In this document: positions 40,534 through 46,897 of the stretch, in pieces
Layout: every line of letters begins with the position of its first letter
Numbering within the stretch: the first letter of the stretch is position 1
From: Thermoleophilia bacterium
GTDB lineage: Bacteria; Actinomycetota; Thermoleophilia; Gaiellales; JAICJC01
DNA length: 50,398 bases
NCBI GenBank assembly: GCA_025927685.1
Contig: JAICKX010000011.1
Coordinates: 1-50,398, forward strand
Reading direction: 5' to 3'
The notes under the pieces: model-generated
What the model saw: only the letters and a program-made list of their open reading frames with translations
What the model was told of the DNA's origin: nothing
Database searches by the model: none
Program-made: the position numbers and the translations under genes

Positions 40534-41759
40534 TCCACCCGGCGCAGGATGAGGCAGGCGTTGTGCCCGCCGAGCCCCATCGAGTTCGAGAGGCCGGTGC
40601 GCACCTCCGCCGTGCGCGCGGCGTTCGGGACGTAGTCGAGGTCGCACTCCGGGTCGGGATGGTGCAGGTTGATCGTCGGCGGGATCACGCCGTGGTGGAT
40701 CGTGAGCGCGGTCGCCAGCGCCTCGACCGCGCCCGCCGCCCCGAAGAGGTGGCCGATCATCGACTTGTTCGAGGAGATCGCCATCCTGTAGGCGTGGTCG
40801 CCGAACACCTGCTTGACCGCCTGCGTCTCGGCGGCGTCGTTGTACGGCGTCGAGGTCCCGTGCGCGTTCACGTAGTCGACCTCGTCGGGCTGCATCCCGG
40901 CCCGGTCGAGCGCGTCGCGCATCATCTCGATCACGCCGACGGACTCGGGGTGGGGGGTGGCGATGTGATAGGCGTCGTTCGACGCGCCGTACCCCACGAC
41001 CTCGGCGTAGATGCGCGCGCCCCGCTCCTGCGCCCGCCCCAGCTCCTCCAGGACGAGCACCGCGGCCCCCTCGGCCATGACGAAGCCCGCCCGCGTGACG
41101 TCGAAGGGACGCGAGGCGCCCGGCGGGTCGTCGCGGCCGTCGACCAGGGCTCGCATGGCGCAGAAGCCCGCGAGGATGATCGGCACCATCGAGGACTCGG
41201 TCGCCCCCGCCAGGACGACGTCCGCCTGATCGCGGGCGATCGCCGCGGCGGCCTCGCCGACGGCGTGGGTGCCCGTCGCGCAGGCCGACTCGGTCGAGTA
41301 GTTGATGCCGCGCGCGCCGAGCATGGTCGCGACGTGGCTCGTGGACGTGTCGACGAGCGTGTTCGGGAGCCAGTGCGGAGACACCCGCTCCCAGCCGCGA
41401 TCCTCGAGGATCCGCTGCTGCTGGAGCGTGTACGGGAGCCCGCCCATGACGCTGCCGATGATGACGCCCGTGCGCGACGGCGTGTCGATGACCAGCTCGG
41501 CGTCGGCGGCGGCCTCCATCGCCGCCGCCACGGCGAAGTGGACGTCGTGGGACGTGCGCCGCACCTCCTTGGCCGACATCGCCTTCGTGGCGTCGAAATC
41601 CTTGACCTCTGCGGCGATGTTCACCGGGAACCCGGACGCGTCGAAGGCCCGGATCACGTCCACGCCGCTCCTCCCGGCGACGAGCGAGTCCCAGGTCGAT
41701 TGCAGGTCGTTTCCGACCGGGGTCACGGCCCCCAGTCCTGTGATGGCAACGCGTCGCAT
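40530..41759 (-). CDS. fabF: 3-oxoacyl-ACP synthase II (FabF type)
   Basis: ATG 41759 (MRRVAITGLGAVTPVGND) gives 409 aa. The thiolase-fold ketosynthase has its Cys-His-His triad as Cys160 (STESACATGTHA), His300 (VNAHGTSTPYND) and His337 (NKSMIGHLFGAAG). It condenses malonyl-ACP with acyl-ACP in fatty acid elongation. No acyl carrier protein, FabD or FabG follows, so this is a separate elongation gene with a coupled methyltransferase. The methyltransferase stop/start overlap shows a common transcript. Upstream in-frame extension (about 29 residues) is not homologous. Confidence 0.92.
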   Translation of the reverse strand: MRRVAITGLGAVTPVGNDLQSTWDSLVAGRSGVDVIRAFDASGFPVNIAAEVKDFDATKAMSAKEVRRTSHDVHFAVAAAMEAAADAELVIDTPSRTGVIIGSVMGGLPYTLQQQRILEDRGWERVSPHWLPNTLVDTSTSHVATMLGARGINYSTESACATGTHAVGEAAAAIARDQADVVLAGATESSMVPIILAGFCAMRALVDGRDDPPGASRPFDVTRAGFVMAEGAAVLVLEELGRAQERGARIYAEVVGYGASNDAYHIATPHPESVGVIEMMRDALDRAGMQPDEVDYVNAHGTSTPYNDAAETQAVKQVFGDHAYRMAISSNKSMIGHLFGAAGAVEALATALTIHHGVIPPTINLHHPDPECDLDYVPNAARTAEVRTGLSNSMGLGGHNACLILRRVE

Positions 41760-41840
41760 CGAGGCAACTGACGGAGCATCCGCCGGCCGGGTTGCGCCGC
41801 AGCCGGCCCGGCCGGCGTGGCGGCGATAGCGTGTGCGCGA

Positions 41841-41846
41841 TACCAT
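41841..41846 (+). promoter_or_regulatory. Putative -10 box (TACCAT) of the Xre-family gene
   Basis: TACCAT ends 6 nt before GTG 41853 and decides this start over upstream ones. Confidence 0.45.
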
Positions 41847-41852
41847 GTGGTC

Positions 41853-42182
41853 GTGTCAAGCCAGTCCCACGCCCATCGCCGGCGGCTCACCGCGCAGTCG
41901 CTGGAGCGCATGCGCGAGGGCCTTCGCAAGCGCGCGGAGGCGCTCGGCCGCGACCACGAGCAGCGCTTCGCGGAGGTCGGCAGGATGGTCGCCGAGAACC
42001 GGCTGCGCCGCGGGATGTCGCAGCAGGAGCTCGCGATCCTGTGCGGCACGACCCAGTCGGCCATCGCCCGCCTTGAGCGGGGCGGGCGGCCGCCGAAGCT
42101 CGACACGCTGATGCGCATCGCGGACGCGCTCGACGCGGAGCTCTTCCTCGAGATGCGCTTGCGGCCCGCGCCGAACGAGTAG
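41853..42182 (+). CDS. Xre-family helix-turn-helix protein
   Basis: GTG 41853 gives 109 aa. An N-terminal basic helix (SHAHRRRLTAQSLERMREGLRKRAE) leads to a Cro/CI-type HTH: NRLRRGMSQQELAILCGTTQSAIARLERG near 45-72, then RPPKLDTLMRIADALDAEL. The domain is the antitoxin/HipB-like type, and no toxin is adjacent. It is divergent from fabF (93 bp apart) and could regulate it. Its TAG stop is part of the next gene's -10 box. Confidence 0.78.
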   Translation: MSSQSHAHRRRLTAQSLERMREGLRKRAEALGRDHEQRFAEVGRMVAENRLRRGMSQQELAILCGTTQSAIARLERGGRPPKLDTLMRIADALDAELFLEMRLRPAPNE

Positions 42183-42185
42183 GAT
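42180..42185 (+). promoter_or_regulatory. Putative -10 box (TAGGAT) of the CBS-domain gene, overlapping the Xre stop codon
   Basis: TAGGAT uses the TAG stop of the Xre gene (42180-42182) and ends 7 nt before ATG 42193. Confidence 0.45.
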
Positions 42186-42192
42186 TGACGCG

Positions 42193-42609
42193 ATGGCCGT
42201 CACCCTGCGTGACTTCATGAGCAGCGGCGATGTCCTGACCATCGAGCCGTCCGCGACGCTGGGCGACGCCGCTCGGGCGCTTCGCAAGCGGGATGTGGGC
42301 GCCGCCGTCGTCGTCGAGGGCGGGGCGGTGGTCGGCATCTTCACCGAGCGCGACCTGCTGCGCGCGATCGCCGACAGCCGGCATCCCGACGTCGGCCAGG
42401 TGCAGTCGTACATGACGGCCGATCCGGTCACGCTGCCACCCGACCACTCCCCGAGCGAGGCGGCCCAGATCATGTCCGAGCGGCGGTTCCGGCACATCCC
42501 GGTGATGGACGGGGACGAGCTGGTCGGGATCGTGAGCATCCGCGACCTGATGTCGGCCGGCCTCCGCATCGGCTCGGCCGAGGCCCACATGGGCACCGAC
42601 TTTCCGTAG
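42193..42609 (+). CDS. Tandem CBS-domain protein
   Basis: The 138-aa product has two CBS motifs: LRDFMSSGDVLTIEPSATLGDAARALRKRDVGAAVVVEGG (about 5-45), then GIFTERDLLRAI, and a second VQSYMTADPVTLPPDHS...ERRFRHIPVMDGDELVGIVSIRDLM (about 76-128). CBS pairs bind adenine nucleotides as energy sensors. No enzyme domain is fused. It is likely cytoplasmic and may regulate a partner protein. Confidence 0.85.
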   Translation: MAVTLRDFMSSGDVLTIEPSATLGDAARALRKRDVGAAVVVEGGAVVGIFTERDLLRAIADSRHPDVGQVQSYMTADPVTLPPDHSPSEAAQIMSERRFRHIPVMDGDELVGIVSIRDLMSAGLRIGSAEAHMGTDFP

Positions 42610-42964
42610 GCCGGGGTCGCCCGCGAATACCGTTTCGGGGGACGCGCGCCGGGCCGCTCCGGGGCATCCTGAGATCGACCCTCCTCCCCGGCCTGTGCGC
42701 GAAGCCTTTCGATGCCAGGAGCGGCGGGAGTGTCGCTGATTCGAGGCGGTGCCGCCGGGCCGGAATGCTGCTCTCCGGCGTTATGGGACGGCGTCGCTCA
42801 GCGGCCCCGGTGCACCGGCGAAGGCCCGCCGACGGCGGCGCTGCCTCGGATCGGCCCATGTCACAAACCGGATCGCGCCGGCGTGCGTATCTCACCTGAG
42901 AATGACGACTGCTGCGTATGCGATCCCGGTGCCCATCCGTGCGCCATCAAGTACCCTCCGCCGC
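42610..42964. other. Gene-free 355-bp stretch between the CBS and ECF sigma genes
   Basis: I see no credible gene, terminator, tRNA or riboswitch here. A frame continuing into the sigma gene is open from about 42749 but it is not homologous to sigma factors. The only signal I can support is the TACCCT box at 42952-42957. Confidence 0.5.
42952..42957 (+). promoter_or_regulatory. Putative -10 box (TACCCT) of the ECF sigma gene
   Basis: TACCCT ends 7 nt before ATG 42965, the start of the sigma domain homology. Confidence 0.4.
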
Positions 42965-43522
42965 ATGGATCCGGGGGGGCTTTCGGACGAGCAATTGCTC
43001 GAACAGGTCGCCGTCACACGCGACGCGGAAGCCTTCGAGGTCCTGTACAAGCGCTACAGCCGGGCGATCTACTCGCTCGTCCAGCGGGTGCTGCGCGACC
43101 ACAGTGCGGCGGACGATGCCTCCCAGGAGGCGTTCGCGGCGGTGTGGCGGGCGGCGCGCGGCTACCGGCGTGAGCGGGGCACGGCGTCGGGATGGCTCTT
43201 CGCGATCGCCCGAAACGCTGCGGTCGACGCCGCCCGCGCCCGGGTGCCGCTCGTCATCGGCGAGCCGCCCGAGGTGCCCGACCACGGGCCGCTCCCCGAG
43301 GCACTCGCGATCGCCGAGATGGAGGCGTTCGAGGTGCACGTGGCGGTGGACTCCCTTCCCGACCGGGAGCGTGAGGTCATCGAGCTCGCCTACTACTCGG
43401 GCCTGTCCCAGACCGAGATCGCGGACCGGCTGAGCCTGCCCCTCGGGACGGTCAAGACGCGCACCCGCTCCGCGCTGGGGCGGCTGGCGGGTGTGCTGGA
43501 AGAGCGGGGGGTGATGCGATGA
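42965..43522 (+). CDS. ECF-type sigma-70 factor
   Basis: ATG 42965 gives 185 aa. Region 2 is LLEQVAVTRDAEAFEVLYKRYSRAIYSLVQRVL...ADDASQEAFAAVWRAARGY (about 10-60) and region 4 is VAVDSLPDREREVIELAYYSGLSQTEIADRLSLPLGTVKTRTRSALGRL (about 122-175). It directs RNA polymerase to a specific promoter set and is held by the anti-sigma protein next door. It is similar to SigK-like factors. The start is chosen because the upstream frame has no sigma homology and TACCCT lies 7 nt before it. The stop overlaps the following ATG (ATGA). Confidence 0.9.
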   Translation: MDPGGLSDEQLLEQVAVTRDAEAFEVLYKRYSRAIYSLVQRVLRDHSAADDASQEAFAAVWRAARGYRRERGTASGWLFAIARNAAVDAARARVPLVIGEPPEVPDHGPLPEALAIAEMEAFEVHVAVDSLPDREREVIELAYYSGLSQTEIADRLSLPLGTVKTRTRSALGRLAGVLEERGVMR

Positions 43523-44097
43523 GCGCGAACGACGAGTTCGATCGGGTTGAGCAGCTTCTTCGCTCGGCTCCGGCTCCGGCCCCGGTGCCGCCGGGCCTGG
43601 TCGACGTCGCCCGCGAGGCGGCTCTGGGCGGCGCGGGTGCGGAGCGGCGCCCGGTCGTCTCGGTCGCCCGCCGTCGCGTCCCGCGCCTTCGCATGGGCCG
43701 GCTCACCGCCGGCGTCGCGGTGATGGCGGCGGCGGCGGCCGCGGCGCTCCTGATCGGCGTCGGCGGGCCCGACACGTTCAGCCCGGAGAGGACGATCGCG
43801 CTCGCGGGCCCCACCGGCGCGTCGGCGACCGTCGACTTCGGCTCGTCCGAGAACGGCACGCGGCCGATGCTTGTGAAGATCCACGACCTGCGGCCCGCCG
43901 GGCCGGGGTGGTACTACGAGATGTGGTTCCGGGTGTCGGGCGACGATGTCTCGGCCGTCACGTTCAACACGAGCTCCTCCGGCGACGCGACCGTGCGCAG
44001 CGCGATCTCCGCCGACATGCACTGGGGCACCTGCTATGTCACGCTCGAGAAGGTCGGCGACACGGAACAGCGCCGTGTCGTCCTGCGCACAACGTAG
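43519..44097 (+). CDS. Membrane-bound anti-sigma factor (RskA-like)
   Basis: The 192-aa protein is coupled to the ECF sigma gene by ATGA. The N-terminal helical part (1-55) should bind the sigma factor. No zinc-binding HxxxCxxC motif is present. One transmembrane helix is at about 65-82 (LTAGVAVMAAAAAAALLIGV). The outer part resembles the RskA C-terminal domain (GWYYEMWFRVSGDDVSAVTFN). A stimulus outside the membrane would release the sigma factor, probably through proteolysis. Confidence 0.82.
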   Translation: MSANDEFDRVEQLLRSAPAPAPVPPGLVDVAREAALGGAGAERRPVVSVARRRVPRLRMGRLTAGVAVMAAAAAAALLIGVGGPDTFSPERTIALAGPTGASATVDFGSSENGTRPMLVKIHDLRPAGPGWYYEMWFRVSGDDVSAVTFNTSSSGDATVRSAISADMHWGTCYVTLEKVGDTEQRRVVLRTT

Positions 44098-44124
44098 CCG
44101 CGCCGCTCCGCGTCGCCGTGATCG

Positions 44125-44718
44125 CTAGCTGAGGATCTTCCCCAACCGCTCCGCGCGGTCCGCCACCTGGTCGAGCTCGCGCGCGACGACCTTGCTGCGC
44201 TTGCCCAGGTGGACGGCAGCCCTGCCGACACCCTCCATGACGGCCGCCGGATCGACGTCGCGCAACGCGTGCCTCGATCGCTCCGCGATGCCCGGGTCGG
44301 CCAGGCGGGGGCGCTGGCGAAGGACGAGCCCGCCGGCGAGTCCGGCCACCGCCGCGGCCACCGTGAGGGCCGGGCCGTTGGCCTTGTCCGCCGCCCGGAG
44401 CAGCGCCGAGCCCTTCTGCTTGAGCATCCCGGTGGTGCCGTTCGCCCGTGCGCTCGCCGCGCGGGCGCGCGTGGAGCCGCCGCTGCGGGCGCTGCCGTTT
44501 CGCGAGGCGGTCGCCTGGGCTGCCGCCGCTTTCGGTGACCGCTTCGCGCCGTTGCGAGAGCCGGTCGCGGCACGGGCGGTCTTCGCATTCGTCGATCGCG
44601 AGGTGGGTGTGCGCTTCTTCGCAGCGCCGGTACCCGGCGCCGTCTTCGATGCCGACGCCCGCGAACGTGGCGCGGTGCTCTTGCGGGTACCGCCGCTCGA
44701 TCGCTTCGTGGTTGCCAT
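44125..44718 (-). CDS. Basic Lys/Ala/Arg/Ser-rich protein with one hydrophobic segment
   Basis: ATG 44718 (GGAGG 5 nt upstream) gives 197 aa. Residues 1-100 are dominated by Lys, Arg, Ala, Ser and Thr, resembling histone-H1-like or nucleoid-associated tails. A hydrophobic, Gly/Ala-rich segment is at about 114-130 (LTVAAAVAGLAGGLVL), followed by a helical C-terminal part (DPAAVMEGVGRAAVHLGKR). It is divergent from the DUF892 gene and resembles the product at 45460, which suggests a family. No function is assigned. Confidence 0.65.
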   Translation of the reverse strand: MATTKRSSGGTRKSTAPRSRASASKTAPGTGAAKKRTPTSRSTNAKTARAATGSRNGAKRSPKAAAAQATASRNGSARSGGSTRARAASARANGTTGMLKQKGSALLRAADKANGPALTVAAAVAGLAGGLVLRQRPRLADPGIAERSRHALRDVDPAAVMEGVGRAAVHLGKRSKVVARELDQVADRAERLGKILS

Positions 44719-44832
44719 CGGTTCCTCCAAACGTGTGACGCCAGGTGCGTCGGTCCTACCCGCCCGCCTGTGGTTCTAACCCGCGACTTCGGGGTAGAAG
44801 CGGGCTTCCCGAGCAGAACGAGGAGGAGTGCG

Positions 44833-45447
44833 ATGCCGGACACTGTGCGTGACAACAAGATGGTGGAGCTCCTGAACGAGGCGTATGGCAAGGAGCAGCA
44901 GCTCACCGCCGCGCTGGAGCTGCATCTCCAGTCCACGACGCGTCCCGATTACGAGAAGCGGTTGACGGATCACCTGAAGGAGACGAAGTCTCACGCGCAG
45001 GCGGTCTCCAAGCGGATCAAGCAGCTGGGTGGGACGCCGGCCGAGGTGTCGCTCCCGGGGCCAGAGAGCGTCTCGAAGGCGGCGCAGGGGATGCAGGACA
45101 GGATCGCCAAGGCCAAGGCCGCCGTCCAGGGCCCGCTCGACACCGTGCGCGGGTCCGGCGAGCAGCAGCGGATGATCCGCAACGCGCGCGCCGAGTTCGA
45201 GGAGGAGGCGCACGAGATCGCGGCCTACACCGTGATCGACTCGGTCGCGACCGCGGTCGGCGACAAGGAGACGGCCCAGCTCGCGCGCGGCATCCTGCGC
45301 GAGGAGGAGCGGATGCAGAAGTACCTCGGCGATCTGCTGCGCGACCTCGCCGTCGACATGGCGCACGACGAGATCCCCGTGTCCGAGATCGACGGCCCGG
45401 CCGCGCGCCGCTCGTCGTCGCGGCAGAAGTCGGCCACGGCCCGGTAA
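44833..45447 (+). CDS. Ferritin-like DUF892 (YciE/YciF) protein
   Basis: ATG 44833, with GAGGAGG upstream, gives 204 aa. It shows the DUF892 pattern: VRDNKMVELLNEAYGKEQQLTAALELHLQS, then a four-helix bundle with Glu and His residues (KETKSHAQAV, FEEEAHEIAAY) and a last helix (LREEERMQKYLGDLL). Family members are stress-related and may bind metal. It is likely cytoplasmic. The basic protein at 45460 follows by 12 bp, so they are probably cotranscribed. Confidence 0.85.
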   Translation: MPDTVRDNKMVELLNEAYGKEQQLTAALELHLQSTTRPDYEKRLTDHLKETKSHAQAVSKRIKQLGGTPAEVSLPGPESVSKAAQGMQDRIAKAKAAVQGPLDTVRGSGEQQRMIRNARAEFEEEAHEIAAYTVIDSVATAVGDKETAQLARGILREEERMQKYLGDLLRDLAVDMAHDEIPVSEIDGPAARRSSSRQKSATAR

Positions 45448-45459
45448 GGAGGAAGGACG

Positions 45460-45921
45460 ATGGCCCAGACCCAGACGCGACAGCGCTCGAGTCGTGCGCG
45501 CTCGCGCTCCGCCGGGTCGTCGCGAAACGGCTCCAGACCGCGATCCAGAAGCACGGCGGAGCGGCTGAAGGCGCGAGCGAACGACGCGGCGGGCGCGCTC
45601 GGCCCCATCGCCCAGAAGTCCGCCAAGCCCGCGATGGCCGCAGGCGCGGCGCTCGCGGGCCTTGCGGCCGGCGCAGCCCTGGCGTCGCGCGGTCGCAGCC
45701 GCCTGGGCGACGTGGCGGCTGCGACGGCGGCACCGCTCATCACGAAGGAGGGCGCGACCAGGACGCTCCTGCGCGCGACGCGCGAGCTCCATGCCACCGC
45801 GTGCACGCTCAACGACGTGGCGAGCGAGATCCGCCAGGTGCGCGAGCTGGCCCAGGCCGGCAGGAGCCGCTCGCCGATCGAGGTGGTGCTCCAGGGCCTG
45901 ACGCGGCGGCCTGAGCAGTGA
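45460..45921 (+). CDS. Basic Arg/Ser-rich protein with one hydrophobic segment
   Basis: The 153-aa protein has an Arg/Ser-rich N-terminus (residues 1-40), a Gly/Ala hydrophobic segment (about 55-75, AGAALAGLAAGAALAS) and a helical end (VASEIRQVRELAQAG). It follows DUF892 by 12 bp with an AAGGAGG upstream. Its organisation matches the divergent protein at 44125-44718 (basic tail, Gly/Ala helix, helical end). The nature of the helix and of the tail suggests membrane or DNA contact. No known domain is recognised. Confidence 0.65.
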   Translation: MAQTQTRQRSSRARSRSAGSSRNGSRPRSRSTAERLKARANDAAGALGPIAQKSAKPAMAAGAALAGLAAGAALASRGRSRLGDVAAATAAPLITKEGATRTLLRATRELHATACTLNDVASEIRQVRELAQAGRSRSPIEVVLQGLTRRPEQ

Positions 45922-45984
45922 GCGGCTGAGCCCGGTGCGGCGCGGCCGGGCCGGGCTCTCCCGCCGATATACTTCGCCCCTCGC

Positions 45985-46057
45985 GGGGCTATAGCTCAGT
46001 TGGGAGAGCGCCTGGATCGCACCCAGGAGGTCAGCGGTTCGAATCCGCTTAGCTCCA
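45985..46057 (+). tRNA. tRNA-Ala (anticodon CGC)
   Basis: 73 nt folding as a normal tRNA: acceptor GGGGCTA/TAGCTCC with the G3-U70 pair that marks tRNA-Ala, D-arm GCTC-AGTTGGGA-GAGC, anticodon stem CCTGG/CCAGG with loop ATCGCAC (anticodon CGC), T-arm with GTTCGAATC, discriminator A. CCA is not encoded. The 3' half is copied at 46230-46264, and part of it near 50245. Confidence 0.95.
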
Positions 46058-46097
46058 TGGGGTCGTGCAGACTCTGAATGGGTCTGCACGACCCCAT
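46057..46097 (+). terminator. Stem-loop after tRNA-Ala
   Basis: GGGGTCGTGCAGAC pairs perfectly with GTCTGCACGACCCC around a 9-nt loop, and two more A-T pairs extend the stem. It starts at the tRNA end. No T-run follows. Confidence 0.5.
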
Positions 46098-46123
46098 TGC
46101 GTTGAGGTGGGCCCGAGCGTCGG

Positions 46124-46264
46124 CCTCCTGGGTGCGATCGCGGCCAAGGCGCCTGGATCAAGGGGCCTGCTATCCAGCAGGCCCCGCCACGAGGCGGCCA
46201 AGGGAGCGGAGCGACCTTGACGGCCGAGTCCAGGAGGTCAGCGGTTCGAATCCGCTTAGCTCCA
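46124..46264 (+). repeat. Rearranged tRNA-Ala fragments, including a 35-nt copy of the 3' half
   Basis: 46230-46264 repeats 46023-46057 of the tRNA exactly (CCAGGAGG through TAGCTCCA). Before it, GCGCCTGGATC at 46149-46159 repeats the anticodon 5' stem, and an inverted copy of the anticodon region (CCTCCTGGGTGCGATC) is at 46124-46139. Between direct pieces lies a 70-nt insert with a perfect hairpin GGGGCCTGCT-ATCC-AGCAGGCCCC. The 5' half of the tRNA is missing, so it is not a tRNA gene. An attachment site for an integrated element is likely. Confidence 0.6.
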
Positions 46265-46336
46265 TTCCGCTTGTGCTTGATTGTCTTGGCTCCGCCTGAG
46301 GTGGAACCGCTGGCTGTGAGAGGGCCGGAGCTTCAG

Positions 46337-46807
46337 TTAGCGCTGGATGCAGTGCGAGTGCGCGAACTGAACCGTGGGGTGGTCACCATCGAGACCCATG
46401 GCTGCGTGGAGTACGACGGCGAAGTGGAGCTGCGATCCGTCGGTGCCTTTGAGATTGACGCTCTCGGTGAATGTGGAGATGTCGGTGGTCTTAGTGATGT
46501 TGTCGCCGTCCCAGAAGGCGAAGTGTCCGGTGTAGGTGGGAAGCGATGGATCGGAGGGCACGAGTGTGTCCGTGCCCTGGGCCGTCACGGTGAAGTGGTA
46601 GGTGCCGTCTGGGAGCTGCGTAGTGTGCATGACGCCGTCAGACACTAACGTCTCGGTAAAGGAGCCTTGACCGTTGCAGTCCGAGATGATGTCCGATTCG
46701 ACGAGGTCGGAGAAGTGGATCGTCTGGGTGTCTGCGGTGGCGCCTGCGGTCGTGATGGCGGCCGCCCAGGCGACCACCGCGGTGGCGAGGATGGTGATGA
46801 CGCGCAT
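46337..46807 (-). CDS. Small secreted protein
   Basis: ATG 46807 (AAGGAG just upstream) gives 156 aa with a signal peptide (MRVITILATAVVAWAAAI, cleavage near TAGA). The mature part is beta-rich, Thr- and Asp-rich, with two Cys (SDCNGQGSF and HSHCIQR). A signal such as TYHFTVTAQGTDTL near 68 recalls extracellular hydrophilic domains, but no family is recognised. It is divergent from the big regulator at 46898 (90 bp apart) and may be its target. Confidence 0.7.
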   Translation of the reverse strand: MRVITILATAVVAWAAAITTAGATADTQTIHFSDLVESDIISDCNGQGSFTETLVSDGVMHTTQLPDGTYHFTVTAQGTDTLVPSDPSLPTYTGHFAFWDGDNITKTTDISTFTESVNLKGTDGSQLHFAVVLHAAMGLDGDHPTVQFAHSHCIQR

Positions 46808-46885
46808 GTCAGCTCCTTGAGTCGAGTGCGCGTCGAGTGTCGCGCGGAGCGCTGAACGAAACCTGAACGGGCGCCGAGAAGCCGG

Positions 46886-46891
46886 TACTCT
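46886..46891 (+). promoter_or_regulatory. Putative -10 box (TACTCT) of the SARP-propeller-SBP gene
   Basis: TACTCT ends 6 nt before ATG 46898. No ribosome binding site is seen, so a leaderless transcript is likely. Confidence 0.45.
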
Positions 46892-46897
46892 CGACGA

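Noticed and set aside
42610-42964. Riboswitch or small gene before the ECF sigma gene
   Set aside because: No conserved riboswitch core or convincing start/ribosome-site pair could be seen; the open frame lacks homology.
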